Of a stretch of DNA of 25,749 nucleotides, positions 15,340-22,597 are shown in pieces. Within the stretch, counting starts at the first letter, position 1, and every line of letters begins with the position of its first letter. The notes beneath the pieces were generated by a model, which was given only the letters and a program-made list of their open reading frames with translations, was not told where the DNA came from and ran no database searches. Source of the stretch: Candidatus Rokuibacteriota bacterium (GTDB lineage Bacteria; Methylomirabilota; Methylomirabilia; Rokubacteriales; CSP1-6); the NCBI GenBank assembly GCA_003220195.1, contig QHRT01000014.1:1-25749 (forward strand), written 5' to 3'. The position numbers and the translations under genes were made by a program.

Positions 15340-16356
15340 TCACCGAGAGCGTTCGCGCCCCACGGTGACCGACGCGACGCGCGCTCGCGGCGCGCGCGTC
15401 GTCACCGTCATCGTCCGCGCGGCGAAATCCACGCGGCGCACCACGCCGAGCCACAACGATTCCCGGTTCTCGTCGTCGAGGCCGGCGATCACGTCGACGA
15501 GGTCCGTCAGCGTGCGCGCGGTCACTCGCGCGACCGACAGTTCACGGGCGAGCGCCCGGACGGCCGGCTCACCGCGCGCTGACGACGTGACGACCGTCAC
15601 CTCGCGTCCCCGCCGTTCGCCCCAGAAAATTTCACTGCCCATCGACGCTTCGATTCGCCGCAGCTCGCTCGCCGACAGCGGCGTGCCGACGAACAGCGCC
15701 GGGCTCCGGAGCGCCACGCGCGACAGATCGAGCACGATGTCTGTCGCGCCGGCGAAGTGCGCGGCGAACGCCTGATCGCGATGCCGTCGCCGCTCGGCCG
15801 CCGTGCGCCGGCGCGCCGACGCGACGGCCGGCAGTCGCAGCACGCGCAGCCGGTCGGCGCGCTCCTCGTAGACGCGAAGGATGGGCTCGCACTCGCCCGC
15901 GCGCTGGAGCGCGATGACGAGATCGGGTGCGATGGCATCGATCTTGGCCTGCTTCAGCCGCCGGCCGAGGTCCCCGCGGACGAGCCCGCTGGTGTCGACG
16001 ATCACCCGTTCGAACCCGAGGGCGCGAGCGCGATCGACGAGCTGTCCCGTGGCCTGCACGGTGGCGCGAAGATCGCGCGCCGCCGACGTGGCGCCGACGA
16101 ACCGGAGCACGACAACCTCCGCGTCGGCCGGACGTCCCAGCTGCCGCGTGACCCGACCGAGCCCCACCGTCGTCGGCGGACCGATCTCCGACTGTCCGAT
16201 GTCCGCGTCGACGATCGCGACGGTGGCGTCCCGGGAGAACAGCGCGTTCGCGAGCGCGGCGACGAGCGAGGTCTTGCCCGTGTCGCTCTCGCCGATGACG
16301 ACCGTGACCCTGGATCGAGCCGCAGCGTCGAGGGCGTCCCGCGGCTCAGCCGCCAT
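15340..16356 (-). CDS. CLP1/Grc3-like P-loop polynucleotide kinase family protein
   Basis: The 338-residue protein belongs to the P-loop family of eukaryotic/archaeal CLP1 and Grc3, 5'-OH polynucleotide kinases. Walker A is GESDTGKTS (22-30), with the Asp-x-Gly-Lys spacing typical of CLP1/Grc3. The next strand gives IVDADIGQSEIGPP (Asp50-Ala-Asp52-Ile-Gly-Gln), the other family hallmark. A helical lid follows (LRATVQATGQLVDRAR) and then VIVDTSGLV as the Walker-B-like strand. The C-terminal part carries RGREVTVVTSSARGEP and a beta-rich tail. Bacterial members are uncharacterised, and phosphorylation of RNA ends is the family inference. ATG 16356 lies 40 bases after the aminotransferase gene at the end of the recG-rsmD-coaD run. 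Confidence 0.78.
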   Translation of the reverse strand: MAAEPRDALDAAARSRVTVVIGESDTGKTSLVAALANALFSRDATVAIVDADIGQSEIGPPTTVGLGRVTRQLGRPADAEVVVLRFVGATSAARDLRATVQATGQLVDRARALGFERVIVDTSGLVRGDLGRRLKQAKIDAIAPDLVIALQRAGECEPILRVYEERADRLRVLRLPAVASARRRTAAERRRHRDQAFAAHFAGATDIVLDLSRVALRSPALFVGTPLSASELRRIEASMGSEIFWGERRGREVTVVTSSARGEPAVRALARELSVARVTARTLTDLVDVIAGLDDENRESLWLGVVRRVDFAARTMTVTTRAPRARVASVTVGRERSR

Positions 16357-16395
16357 CGCCGGACGCCGGGGACGCGGTCATCACGGAGCGAACGA

Positions 16396-17542
16396 TCAGT
16401 GAAGCGTGCGGATCGCGGCGTCCATCCGTGTGAGACCTTCCCGGATCAGCTCGCTGCTGGTCGCGTACGACAGGCGCACGTGCGCATCGGAGCCAAAATC
16501 GACGCCGGGGACCACCGCCACGCGGGCGTGCTCGAGCAGGAACGCCGCGACGTCGACGGACCCGCCGAGCGGTTTCCCGGCCCCCGGCGGCGTCTTCCCG
16601 AAGAGACCGGAGACATTCGGGAACGCATAGAACGCCCCGCGCGGCCGCGTGCAGACGACGCCGGGCAACGCGTTCAGACCGGTGACGATCAGCTCGCGGC
16701 GCCGATCGAACTCACCCGCCATCTTCGCGACTTCGTCCTGAGGCCCGGTGAGCGCCTCGACCGCGGCCCACTGCGCGATGGACGAGGGATTCGAGGTCAC
16801 CTGGCTCTGCACGTCCGTCATCGCGCGGATCAGCTCGCGCGGGCCGGCCGCGTAGCCGACACGCCAGCCGGTCATGGCGTACGCCTAACGAAGCGATCGA
16901 GACGTGCCGGACGTCGAAGCTCATCGGTTCGTAGCACTCGTCCGAGACGACCCACAGCCCGCGATCGACGGCGAGGCGCGCGACAGCCTCCAGGCTGCCG
17001 GCGGAGAACACCGCGCCGGTTGGATTGTTCGGGCTGTTCACGACGACGAGCTTGGTCCTCGGCGTCACGGCGTTCGCCAGTCGTTCGGGATCGAGATCGA
17101 AGCCCGTCGCCTCGTCGGTCTCGACCGGCACCGGGACGCCGCCGATCAGCCGCACCTGCTCGGGATAGCTGACCCAGTACGGGCTCGGCACCAGCACCTC
17201 GTCTCCGGGGTTCAGCAACGCGACCACCAGGTTGAAGAGCGTGTGCTTGGCGCCACAGGACACGATGATGTCGGCGGGCTCGTAGTCGAGACCGTTGTCG
17301 CGCTTGAGCTTGGTGCACACGGCTCGACGCAGTTCGGGGATGCCACCGACCTCGGTGTACTTCGTCTGTCCACTCTGCATCGCGCGGAGCGCAGCATCCT
17401 TGATGCGCGCCGGCGTGTCGAAGTCCGGCTCTCCGGCGCCGAACGAGATCACGTCGATCCCTTGCGACCGGAGCTCCCTGGCCTTGGCCTGGACGGCGAG
17501 TGTCGATGACGGTGCAAGCGTCTTCAGGCGGTCAGCGAGCAC
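16396..17542 (-). pseudogene. Class I aminotransferase (AspC/AspAT Ib-like), catalytic-lysine segment deleted
   Basis: This is a PLP-dependent aspartate/aromatic-type aminotransferase. The N-terminal part starts at GTG 17542 (AGAGGAGAG 6 bases upstream; LADRLKTLAPSSTLAVQAKA). It carries ISFGAGEPDFDTP, SPYWVSYPEQ, VVNSPNNPTG and SDECYEPM, ending in frame at HVSIASLG near 16883. The rest resumes in the +1 frame as AYAMTGWRVGYAAG at about 16884 and runs to the stop at 16396, with VRLSYATS carrying the substrate-carboxylate arginine. Homologues have about 15 residues between, ending in a NGVSK-type motif whose lysine forms the PLP Schiff base. That lysine is absent, so the encoded enzyme cannot work as written. 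Pseudogene or assembly collapse; neighbours are coaD upstream and the CLP1-like gene downstream. Confidence 0.88.
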
Positions 17543-17585
17543 GACGCTCTCCTCTTGAGAAGTCAGGGGCCGGGCCTCGACCCGG

Positions 17586-18071
17586 CTACTTCAGGGGGAA
17601 CTTCTCGGCGAGACCCTTCTCCACGGCCGGCGGGACCATGCCGTGGACCGACGTGCCGAAGCTCGCCACTTCCTTGATGAGCCGCGAGGAGATGTAGGTG
17701 TACTTCTCGTGCGGCATGAGGAACACGGTCTCGACGGTGTCCCGAAGCTTCCGGTTCATCAACGCCATCTGGAACTCGTACTCGAAGTCGGACACCGCGC
17801 GCACACCGCGCACGATGCAGTCCGCGTGCTCCCGCGACACGAGATCGATGAGCAGGCCGTCGAACGCCACGATGCGAAAGCTCTCGAGGCCGACGGTCGC
17901 CTGGTCGATCATCTCGAGCCGTTCGGCGACCGTGAAGAGCGGCGTCTTCCCGGGGTTCGCCACGACAGCGACGATCAGCTCGTCGAAGATCCTGAGACTG
18001 CGCTGGATCAGGTCGACGTGACCGTTGTGCACGGGATCGAACATGCCGGGATAGACCGCGCGCTTGCCCAC
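17586..18071 (-). CDS. coaD: Phosphopantetheine adenylyltransferase
   Basis: CoaD transfers AMP from ATP to 4'-phosphopantetheine, the penultimate step of coenzyme A synthesis, in the cytosol. The product (161 residues) has the nucleotidyltransferase motif GMFDPVHNGHVDL, in which HxGH is the catalytic signature, although Met replaces the usual Ser/Thr after Gly. VANPGKTPLFT, VRGVRAVSDFEYE and the C-terminal ISSRLIKEVA motif follow, all in family order. Two in-frame GTG codons compete. I prefer 18071, as GAGGAG then lies about 7 bases upstream and the product begins VGKRAVYPG. GTG 18077 is too close to that site. The gene lies between rsmD and the aminotransferase. Confidence 0.94.
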   Translation of the reverse strand: MGKRAVYPGMFDPVHNGHVDLIQRSLRIFDELIVAVVANPGKTPLFTVAERLEMIDQATVGLESFRIVAFDGLLIDLVSREHADCIVRGVRAVSDFEYEFQMALMNRKLRDTVETVFLMPHEKYTYISSRLIKEVASFGTSVHGMVPPAVEKGLAEKFPLK

Positions 18072-18125
18072 TCTCACTCTCCTCGCTCCGGGACTCCGGA
18101 TCGTACCCGCGCCGCCGAAGCCAAG

Positions 18126-18764
18126 TCAAGCACGCGGGCTTGAATCCGACGGCTCGCAATCCTTCTCCGATCGATCCGGTGGGGGGTCTCGGGGAGGAGC
18201 GGCGGAACGCTCCCCCCGATGTTGATAATAGCTGAGCGTCGTCTCGCCGAAGCGCCGTGTGCGGGAACGCTCCAGCACGCCGACGGCATCGCGCACCTCC
18301 TGCTTCGTGAAGTGTTGCGCGATCACCATGGAGCCCGCCAGCGTGATCGTCCCGGCGCCGAGGCGGGCCAGCGTCGCGTTGACCAGATCGCTCTCGTACG
18401 GCGGGTCGAGAAACACGATCTCGAAGTGCTCGTTCGCGCTCGCCAGCCGTTCGAGCCCGCACGCGACGTCGGCCCGCACGAGACGCGCTCGGGCCCGGAC
18501 GCCGAGCGCGTTGATGTTCTGCTGGAGCGCCGTCGCGGCCTGGGGATCGCGCTCGATGAACGTCGTCGTTCCCGCGCCGCGCGACAACGCCTCCAGTCCC
18601 ACGCCGCCGGCGCCGGCGAACAGATCGAGCACGCGGGCGCCGGGCAGCATCGGCATCAAGGTATCCATCAGCGCGATACGCACCTGATCCGCTGTCGGCC
18701 GCGTCCGGTGCCCCCGCGGCAGCACGAGCCTCCGGCCTTTCAACGCGCCAGCAATCACGTGCAT
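18126..18764 (-). CDS. rsmD: 16S rRNA (guanine(966)-N2)-methyltransferase
   Basis: The 212-residue SAM-dependent methyltransferase acts on 16S rRNA during small-subunit assembly. The N-terminus MHVIAGALKGRRLVLP and TRPTADQVRIALMDTL are RsmD hallmarks. Motif I is VLDLFAGAGGVGLEALSRGA, and FLDPPY is the catalytic NPPY-type motif. The last 25 or so residues (Pro/Arg/Asp-rich) extend beyond the core fold. ATG 18764 lies 4 bases after the recG stop with GAAGGA abutting it. A GTG two codons later would have better spacing, but the ATG fits the family start. The order recG-rsmD-coaD is widespread in bacteria. Confidence 0.94.
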   Translation of the reverse strand: MHVIAGALKGRRLVLPRGHRTRPTADQVRIALMDTLMPMLPGARVLDLFAGAGGVGLEALSRGAGTTTFIERDPQAATALQQNINALGVRARARLVRADVACGLERLASANEHFEIVFLDPPYESDLVNATLARLGAGTITLAGSMVIAQHFTKQEVRDAVGVLERSRTRRFGETTLSYYQHRGERSAAPPRDPPPDRSEKDCEPSDSSPRA

Positions 18765-18768
18765 TCCT

Positions 18769-20889
18769 TCAGCCTACAGACGCCAGGCCGATTTTCCCGC
18801 GCCAGCGCGCGAGCAACATTTCCCGGAGCCCGCGATGAGCGGGAGTGCGGAGATCGGGGTCGCCGGCGACGATCGTCTCCGCGTCGCGGCGGGCTTCCTC
18901 GAGCACGGCGCCGTCCCGGAGAAGATCCGCCACGCGAAATTCGGGCAATCCGGACTGGCGCGTGCCGAAGAATTCTCCCGGACCGCGAAGCGCGAGGTCG
19001 GCTTCCGCGATCTTGAATCCATCGTTCGTCGCGACCATCGCGTCGATCCGACGCTGCGCATCGTCGCCGAGCCGCGTTCCGTGGAGCAGGATGCAGTACG
19101 AGGCCCACGGCCCGCGCCCCACGCGCCCCCGAAGCTGGTGCAGCTGCGACAGACCGAAGCGCTCGGCGTGCTCGATCACCATCACGGACGCGTTCGGCAC
19201 GTCCACGCCCACCTCGATCACCGTCGTCGAGACCAGGACCTGGATCGCGCCGGCCTTGAAACGCCGCATGATCGACTCCTTCTCCTCGAACCGGAGCCGA
19301 CCGTGCAGAAGCCCGACGGTCAGATCGGGAAATATGTCCTGTTCGAGATGGCGCGCCATGTCCGTCGCGGCCTTGAGATCCAGGGTCTCGGATTCTTCGA
19401 CCAGCGGGTACACGACGTACGCCTGGCGCCCCGCCCCGACCTGCGCGCGGATGAAGTCGTAGATCTTCGCGCGCCCGATTTCGGTCCGGGCCTTCGTGAT
19501 CACCGGGCGTCGGCCTGGCGGCAGCTCGTCGAGCACCGACACGTCGAGGTCGCCGTGCAGCGTGAGCGCGAGCGTGCGCGGGATCGGCGTGGCCGTCATG
19601 ACGAGGACGTCCGGATGCTCACCGAGCGCCTTGAGCCGCGCGCGCTGCTCGACGCCGAAGCGATGCTGCTCGTCGACGATCGCGAGCCCGAGACGTTTGA
19701 GGCCGACGCCCTTCTGCACGAGCGCGTGCGTCCCCACCACGCACTCGATCTCGCCGGCGGCGAGTGCCGCGCGGCGAGCCGCGCGGTCGCGCGGCGTGAG
19801 CGCCGACGTGAGCAGCGTGACGCGCACGCCGAGCGGCTCGAGCAGCTGATGGAACGTCATGAAGTGCTGCTCGGCGAGGATCTCGGTGGGCGCCATCACC
19901 GCCGCCTGGTAGCCGGCCTCGATCGCCGTCAGGACCGCCAGCGCGGCGACGATCGTCTTGCCCGAGCCGACGTCGCCCTGAAGCAGCCGGTGCATCGGCC
20001 ACGGGGCCGCCATGTCGCGGCGGATTTCGTCCCACACGCGCTCCTGGGCTCCCGTGAGCCGGAACGGCAGCCCGCTGAGAAGGCGTGCCACCAGCGCGCC
20101 GCGCGGCCGCATCGCCACACCGCGGGTGCGCGTCGTTCGCGATTTCAAAATGGCGAGTCCGAGCTGGAGAAAGAGGAAGTCGTCGAAGGTCAGCCGCCGG
20201 CGCCCGGCGGCGAGCGCAGCCTCGCTCTCGGGGAAGTGCACGTCGTGGATCGCGCGGTCGAGCCCGATGAGCTTGCGACGCTCGAGCACGGACTCCGGAA
20301 GCACCTCCGGGATCTTGGCCGCGTAGTCCTCGACGATGCGCCACAGGAGCGCGCGCAGCGGACGCTGCGTCAGGCCCTCCGTCAGCGAGTAGATCGGCAC
20401 GAGACGGCCCGAGTGGACGCGCTCGTCGTCGTCCGGTTCGACGATTTCCCATTCGGGATGCTGAAGCGTGATGGCGCCGTAGTCGCGGCCGACTCTGCCG
20501 TGGAGAATCACTCGCTGCCCGCGTTTCAAGACGCGCGTGAGGTACCGAGCGTTGAAAAAGACCGCGCTCGCGAGACCGCGCTCGTCCCGCAACGTGACCT
20601 TGAGCGGGACGCGCGGCCGTCCCGGCGGTGGCGGTGCGATACCCGCGACGATCCCGGTCACCGTGCGGACGTCGCCGGGCTGGAGCGCCGAGAGCGGCGT
20701 GAAGCGCGTGCGATCCTCGTGGCGCAACGGAACGAAAAAGAGCGCGTCCTCGACGGTGGCGAGGCCCTTTTTCTCGAGCAGTGCGGCGCGCCGGGGACCG
20801 ACGCCTTTCAGGTACTGGAGCGGCGTCCCGAGCCCCGCGCCGGGCCCGCGATCGATCGACGCGGTTGTTTGCGTGACCCGGGGCGCCAT
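18769..20889 (-). CDS. recG: ATP-dependent DNA helicase RecG
   Basis: The 706-residue branch-migration helicase remodels stalled replication forks and Holliday junctions. An N-terminal HhH-like segment (LKGVGPRRAALLEKKG) and an OB-fold wedge domain (about 60-155) precede the helicase core. Walker A is GDVGSGKT (305-312), motif II is DEQHRFGVEQR, motif III is MTATPIPRTLALT, and motifs V-VI are VSTTVIEVGVDVPNA and QLHQLRGRVGRG. The C-terminal RecG wedge-interacting segment DLALRGPGEFFGTRQSG is present. ATG 20889 has no clear ribosome site, so translation may start at a later codon. Divergent from rpmB 51 bases away; co-oriented with rsmD 4 bases downstream. Confidence 0.96.
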   Translation of the reverse strand: MAPRVTQTTASIDRGPGAGLGTPLQYLKGVGPRRAALLEKKGLATVEDALFFVPLRHEDRTRFTPLSALQPGDVRTVTGIVAGIAPPPPGRPRVPLKVTLRDERGLASAVFFNARYLTRVLKRGQRVILHGRVGRDYGAITLQHPEWEIVEPDDDERVHSGRLVPIYSLTEGLTQRPLRALLWRIVEDYAAKIPEVLPESVLERRKLIGLDRAIHDVHFPESEAALAAGRRRLTFDDFLFLQLGLAILKSRTTRTRGVAMRPRGALVARLLSGLPFRLTGAQERVWDEIRRDMAAPWPMHRLLQGDVGSGKTIVAALAVLTAIEAGYQAAVMAPTEILAEQHFMTFHQLLEPLGVRVTLLTSALTPRDRAARRAALAAGEIECVVGTHALVQKGVGLKRLGLAIVDEQHRFGVEQRARLKALGEHPDVLVMTATPIPRTLALTLHGDLDVSVLDELPPGRRPVITKARTEIGRAKIYDFIRAQVGAGRQAYVVYPLVEESETLDLKAATDMARHLEQDIFPDLTVGLLHGRLRFEEKESIMRRFKAGAIQVLVSTTVIEVGVDVPNASVMVIEHAERFGLSQLHQLRGRVGRGPWASYCILLHGTRLGDDAQRRIDAMVATNDGFKIAEADLALRGPGEFFGTRQSGLPEFRVADLLRDGAVLEEARRDAETIVAGDPDLRTPAHRGLREMLLARWRGKIGLASVG

Positions 20890-20897
20890 GCTATAAG
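20869..20897 (+). promoter_or_regulatory. Candidate promoter of rpmB
   Basis: TTGCGT (20869-20874), a 17-base spacer and TATAAG (20892-20897) match the sigma-70 pattern (3/6 and 5/6). They lie 43 bases before the rpmB ATG and overlap the first codons of recG on the other strand. Confidence 0.5.
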
Positions 20898-20939
20898 AAG
20901 CGGTCCAGTTCCCGGTCCTCGGGGCTCGGAGAGGAGACC

Positions 20940-21131
20940 ATGGCCCAACGGTGCGAGATCTGCGGGAAGCATCCCGCCGTCGGCAATACGGTCAGCCACG
21001 CGAACAAGCACACCAAGCGCCGCTGGCTGCCGAACCTGATCACGATGCGCGCACTCGTCGCCGGCCGCGCCCAGCGTGTGCGGGTGTGCACCCGCTGTCT
21101 CAAGGCGGGCAAGGTCACGAAGGCTATTTAA
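20940..21131 (+). CDS. rpmB: 50S ribosomal protein L28
   Basis: The 63-residue L28 has MAQRCEICGKHPAVGNTVSHAN and the NLITMRALVAG core. It is a zinc-ribbon (C+) form: C5 and C8 (CEIC) pair with C50 and C53 (CTRC). The tail KAGKVTKAI is typical. ATG 20940 has GAGAGGAG just upstream. It is transcribed alone, divergent from recG, with a strong hairpin 8 bases after the stop. Confidence 0.96.
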   Translation: MAQRCEICGKHPAVGNTVSHANKHTKRRWLPNLITMRALVAGRAQRVRVCTRCLKAGKVTKAI

Positions 21132-21138
21132 ACACAGC

Positions 21139-21163
21139 CGGGAGGGGGGAGTCCCCCCTCCCG
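21139..21163 (+). terminator. rpmB terminator hairpin
   Basis: The perfect 11-bp stem has arms CGGGAGGGGGG and CCCCCCTCCCG with the loop AGT, starting 8 bases after the rpmB stop. It is very GC-rich with no T-run. It lies between convergent transcripts, so it may also block the minus-strand operon. Confidence 0.75.
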
Positions 21164-21180
21164 AGTGGGTTGCCGGCACA

Positions 21181-21202
21181 GTGAGAGGCTGCCACCCCTC
21201 AC
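21181..21202 (-). terminator. Imperfect hairpin after the micropeptide operon
   Basis: GTGAGAGG and CCCCTCAC pair with one A-C mismatch around the loop CTGCCA. It lies 15 bases beyond the stop of the last micropeptide gene on the minus strand. It is a candidate terminator only. Confidence 0.4.
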
Positions 21203-21217
21203 CGTGAACAAACGTCC

Positions 21218-21259
21218 TTACTTCTTCTTTTTCTTCGCCGCTTTCTTCTTGGCCGCCAT
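21218..21259 (-). CDS. 13-residue Lys/Ala micropeptide, copy 2
   Basis: This 14-codon frame encodes MAAKKKAAKKKKK. GGGAGGTGA ends 7 bases before the ATG, so GGAGG is 10 bases upstream, the same spacing as in the other copy. The peptide is identical to the one at 21316-21357, but at least four codons differ synonymously (GCG/GCA, GCC/GCG, AAA/AAG). This points to conservation of the peptide as well as the DNA. It is 56 bases downstream of the first copy. No function recognised; a nucleic-acid-binding or ribosome-affecting poly-Lys peptide is possible. It is too short for standard gene callers. Confidence 0.6.
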   Translation of the reverse strand: MAAKKKAAKKKKK

Positions 21260-21315
21260 TCGAGGATCACCTCCCCCCTCTGTGGAGTGGACTCCGGCGC
21301 CGATGGCCGGATTCC

Positions 21316-21357
21316 TTACTTCTTCTTCTTCTTGGCCGCCTTCTTCTTCGCTGCCAT
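21316..21357 (-). CDS. 13-residue Lys/Ala micropeptide, copy 1
   Basis: This 14-codon frame encodes MAAKKKAAKKKKK. It has GGGAGGTGA upstream, with GGAGG 10 bases before the ATG. The AbiEi-like gene ends 29 bases upstream on the same strand, so both copies probably belong to that transcript. The alternative reading as the tail of a longer antisense-like frame (through 22194) is rejected, since that frame overlaps the AbiEi-like gene throughout and the ribosome site lies exactly before this ATG. Function unknown. Confidence 0.6.
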   Translation of the reverse strand: MAAKKKAAKKKKK

Positions 21358-21386
21358 GGAGCTGTCACCTCCCTTCCGCTTCGGCG

Positions 21387-22430
21387 TCAGTAGCCCATCG
21401 CTTCGCGCCGAAGGTGTTCGGCTTGCTCCGCCCCCCGCCGTTCGTAATGCCGGAGGTCGGCGTAGAGCTGCGGGAGACACGTCACCTTGAGTCCGCCCTT
21501 TTCGAGGGCCCCGTAGAACACGCCGGAGTCGTACGGGGTGAGGATGTGCAGCGACGCGTTGGCTTCGGCTGCAGGCCGGAGACCGAGCGCGCCGGCGACC
21601 GGCGCGGGGTCGCCCTCGAGATAGCAGTGAATCGCCGGCAGTCGCGACTGGGGCGCGACGAGTGACAGTCCCGCGCTCACGGTGAAGGCGTAGCGGCGGC
21701 CTTCCGCCGCACGCGCAACGTCCGCCATGAACCGGCGCGACAGGCGCTCCGGCACGACGTACGACGTGATCTCGTTCTCGCGATACGTGTAGGACTCGCA
21801 CCAGCTCTCGAGCAGGTCGGCCGGCTTGGTAAGGCGAATGCGCTGGCGATCGTCCCGCTCCACCCACGCGAGGTCTTCGAGCCGTTTGACGACGTTGTGC
21901 GAGTGGCCGAGGCTCACCTCGGCGGCGCGGCCCAGTTCTTCCAGTCGCCACACGCGGCCGGGATCCGTGAGGAGCATGCGCACGACGCGCGTGGCTCGCG
22001 GCGCAAACAGCGAGCGCAGCGGACGGCTCGACGGACGAACGTTCCGCTTGCCTTCCTTCTCGACGAACACGCTGTCGAACGCGAGATAGCAATTGCCGGA
22101 GAGGTCGACGTATCCGAGGCTGTTCGACTTCAAGATCCTGGCGCTCTGCGGACCGATATATACCGCCGTGGCCATGGGATAGGCCGCCGGCCACTCCCGT
22201 CGGATCTCCTGCAAGTGCGTCACAGTCGCGCGAATCTGCCGGGGCTGACCGAGTGAACTGACCTCAACCACCAGGGCGTGTTCCTGCTGCCCCAGCTTGA
22301 ACTTCACGAGCAAGCCGGCGGTTCGATTGCCGATCTTCGCGTCGGTCGATTCTTCCCAGGATTTTGCCGTCGGAAACAGCTCTCGAAGTCGCTGAGCCGC
22401 CTGACGCCGTATGTCCGAGGATTTCAGCAT
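21387..22430 (-). CDS. AbiEi-like winged-helix protein (type IV antitoxin family-like), orphan
   Basis: The 347-residue protein has an N-terminal domain with alternating strands (ALVVEVSSLGQPRQIRA, TAVYIGPQSARIL, GYVDLSGNCYLAF). A winged helix-turn-helix follows at about 145-195 (RVVRMLLTDPGRVWRLEELGRAAEVSLGH, then HNVVKRLEDLAWVER). The C-terminal domain ends LPQLYADLRHYERRGAEQAEHLR, resembling the closing segment of AbiEi-family type IV antitoxins. In AbiE systems this protein represses its own operon and neutralises the AbiEii nucleotidyltransferase toxin. No AbiEii gene is adjacent; two micropeptide genes follow instead. The start is ATG 22430, with only a weak AAGAGA upstream. A clear promoter with a palindrome precedes it. 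The family call is moderate, from pattern memory. Confidence 0.65.
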   Translation of the reverse strand: MLKSSDIRRQAAQRLRELFPTAKSWEESTDAKIGNRTAGLLVKFKLGQQEHALVVEVSSLGQPRQIRATVTHLQEIRREWPAAYPMATAVYIGPQSARILKSNSLGYVDLSGNCYLAFDSVFVEKEGKRNVRPSSRPLRSLFAPRATRVVRMLLTDPGRVWRLEELGRAAEVSLGHSHNVVKRLEDLAWVERDDRQRIRLTKPADLLESWCESYTYRENEITSYVVPERLSRRFMADVARAAEGRRYAFTVSAGLSLVAPQSRLPAIHCYLEGDPAPVAGALGLRPAAEANASLHILTPYDSGVFYGALEKGGLKVTCLPQLYADLRHYERRGAEQAEHLRREAMGY

Positions 22431-22449
22431 GTTTCTCTTGAACCTGACC

Positions 22450-22467
22450 TTTCAGCATCCGCTGAAA
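22450..22467. promoter_or_regulatory. Operator-like palindrome at the start of the AbiEi-like transcript
   Basis: TTTCAGC (22450-22456) and GCTGAAA (22461-22467) are a perfect 7-bp inverted repeat separated by ATCC. It begins at the -10 edge and covers the expected transcription start, an ideal place for repression. AbiEi proteins autoregulate by binding inverted repeats, so this is a candidate self-operator. Confidence 0.55.
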
Positions 22468-22496
22468 CCATACGAAGTATTGAAACTGGCTGTCAA
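22467..22496 (-). promoter_or_regulatory. Sigma-70-type promoter of the AbiEi-like operon
   Basis: Read on the minus strand: TTGACA (22496-22491), an 18-base spacer, then TATGGT (22472-22467). This gives a perfect -35 and a 4/6 -10, in an AT-rich patch unlike the surrounding sequence. It lies 36 bases before the ATG at 22430. Confidence 0.65.
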
Positions 22497-22597
22497 GCAA
22501 AAACTTGCGGCGCTGGACTAGAAGAGTGTTCGAGAGGAGCTGCCAGCGATTGCCTCGAGCTCGTCAGGACCGGCTCGCGCCCGGGATGGTTACGACG

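Noticed and set aside
15055..15582. Arg-rich 175-codon frame over the Ser/Pro gene and hairpin
   Set aside because: Crosses the terminator hairpin and the convergent kinase gene; composition is the frame-shifted image of the Ser/Pro codons.
21316..22194. 292-codon minus-strand frame ending in the same Lys-rich tail
   Set aside because: Overlaps the AbiEi-like gene in another frame with shadow-like Arg/Ala/Gly composition; the ribosome site supports only the 13-codon frame.
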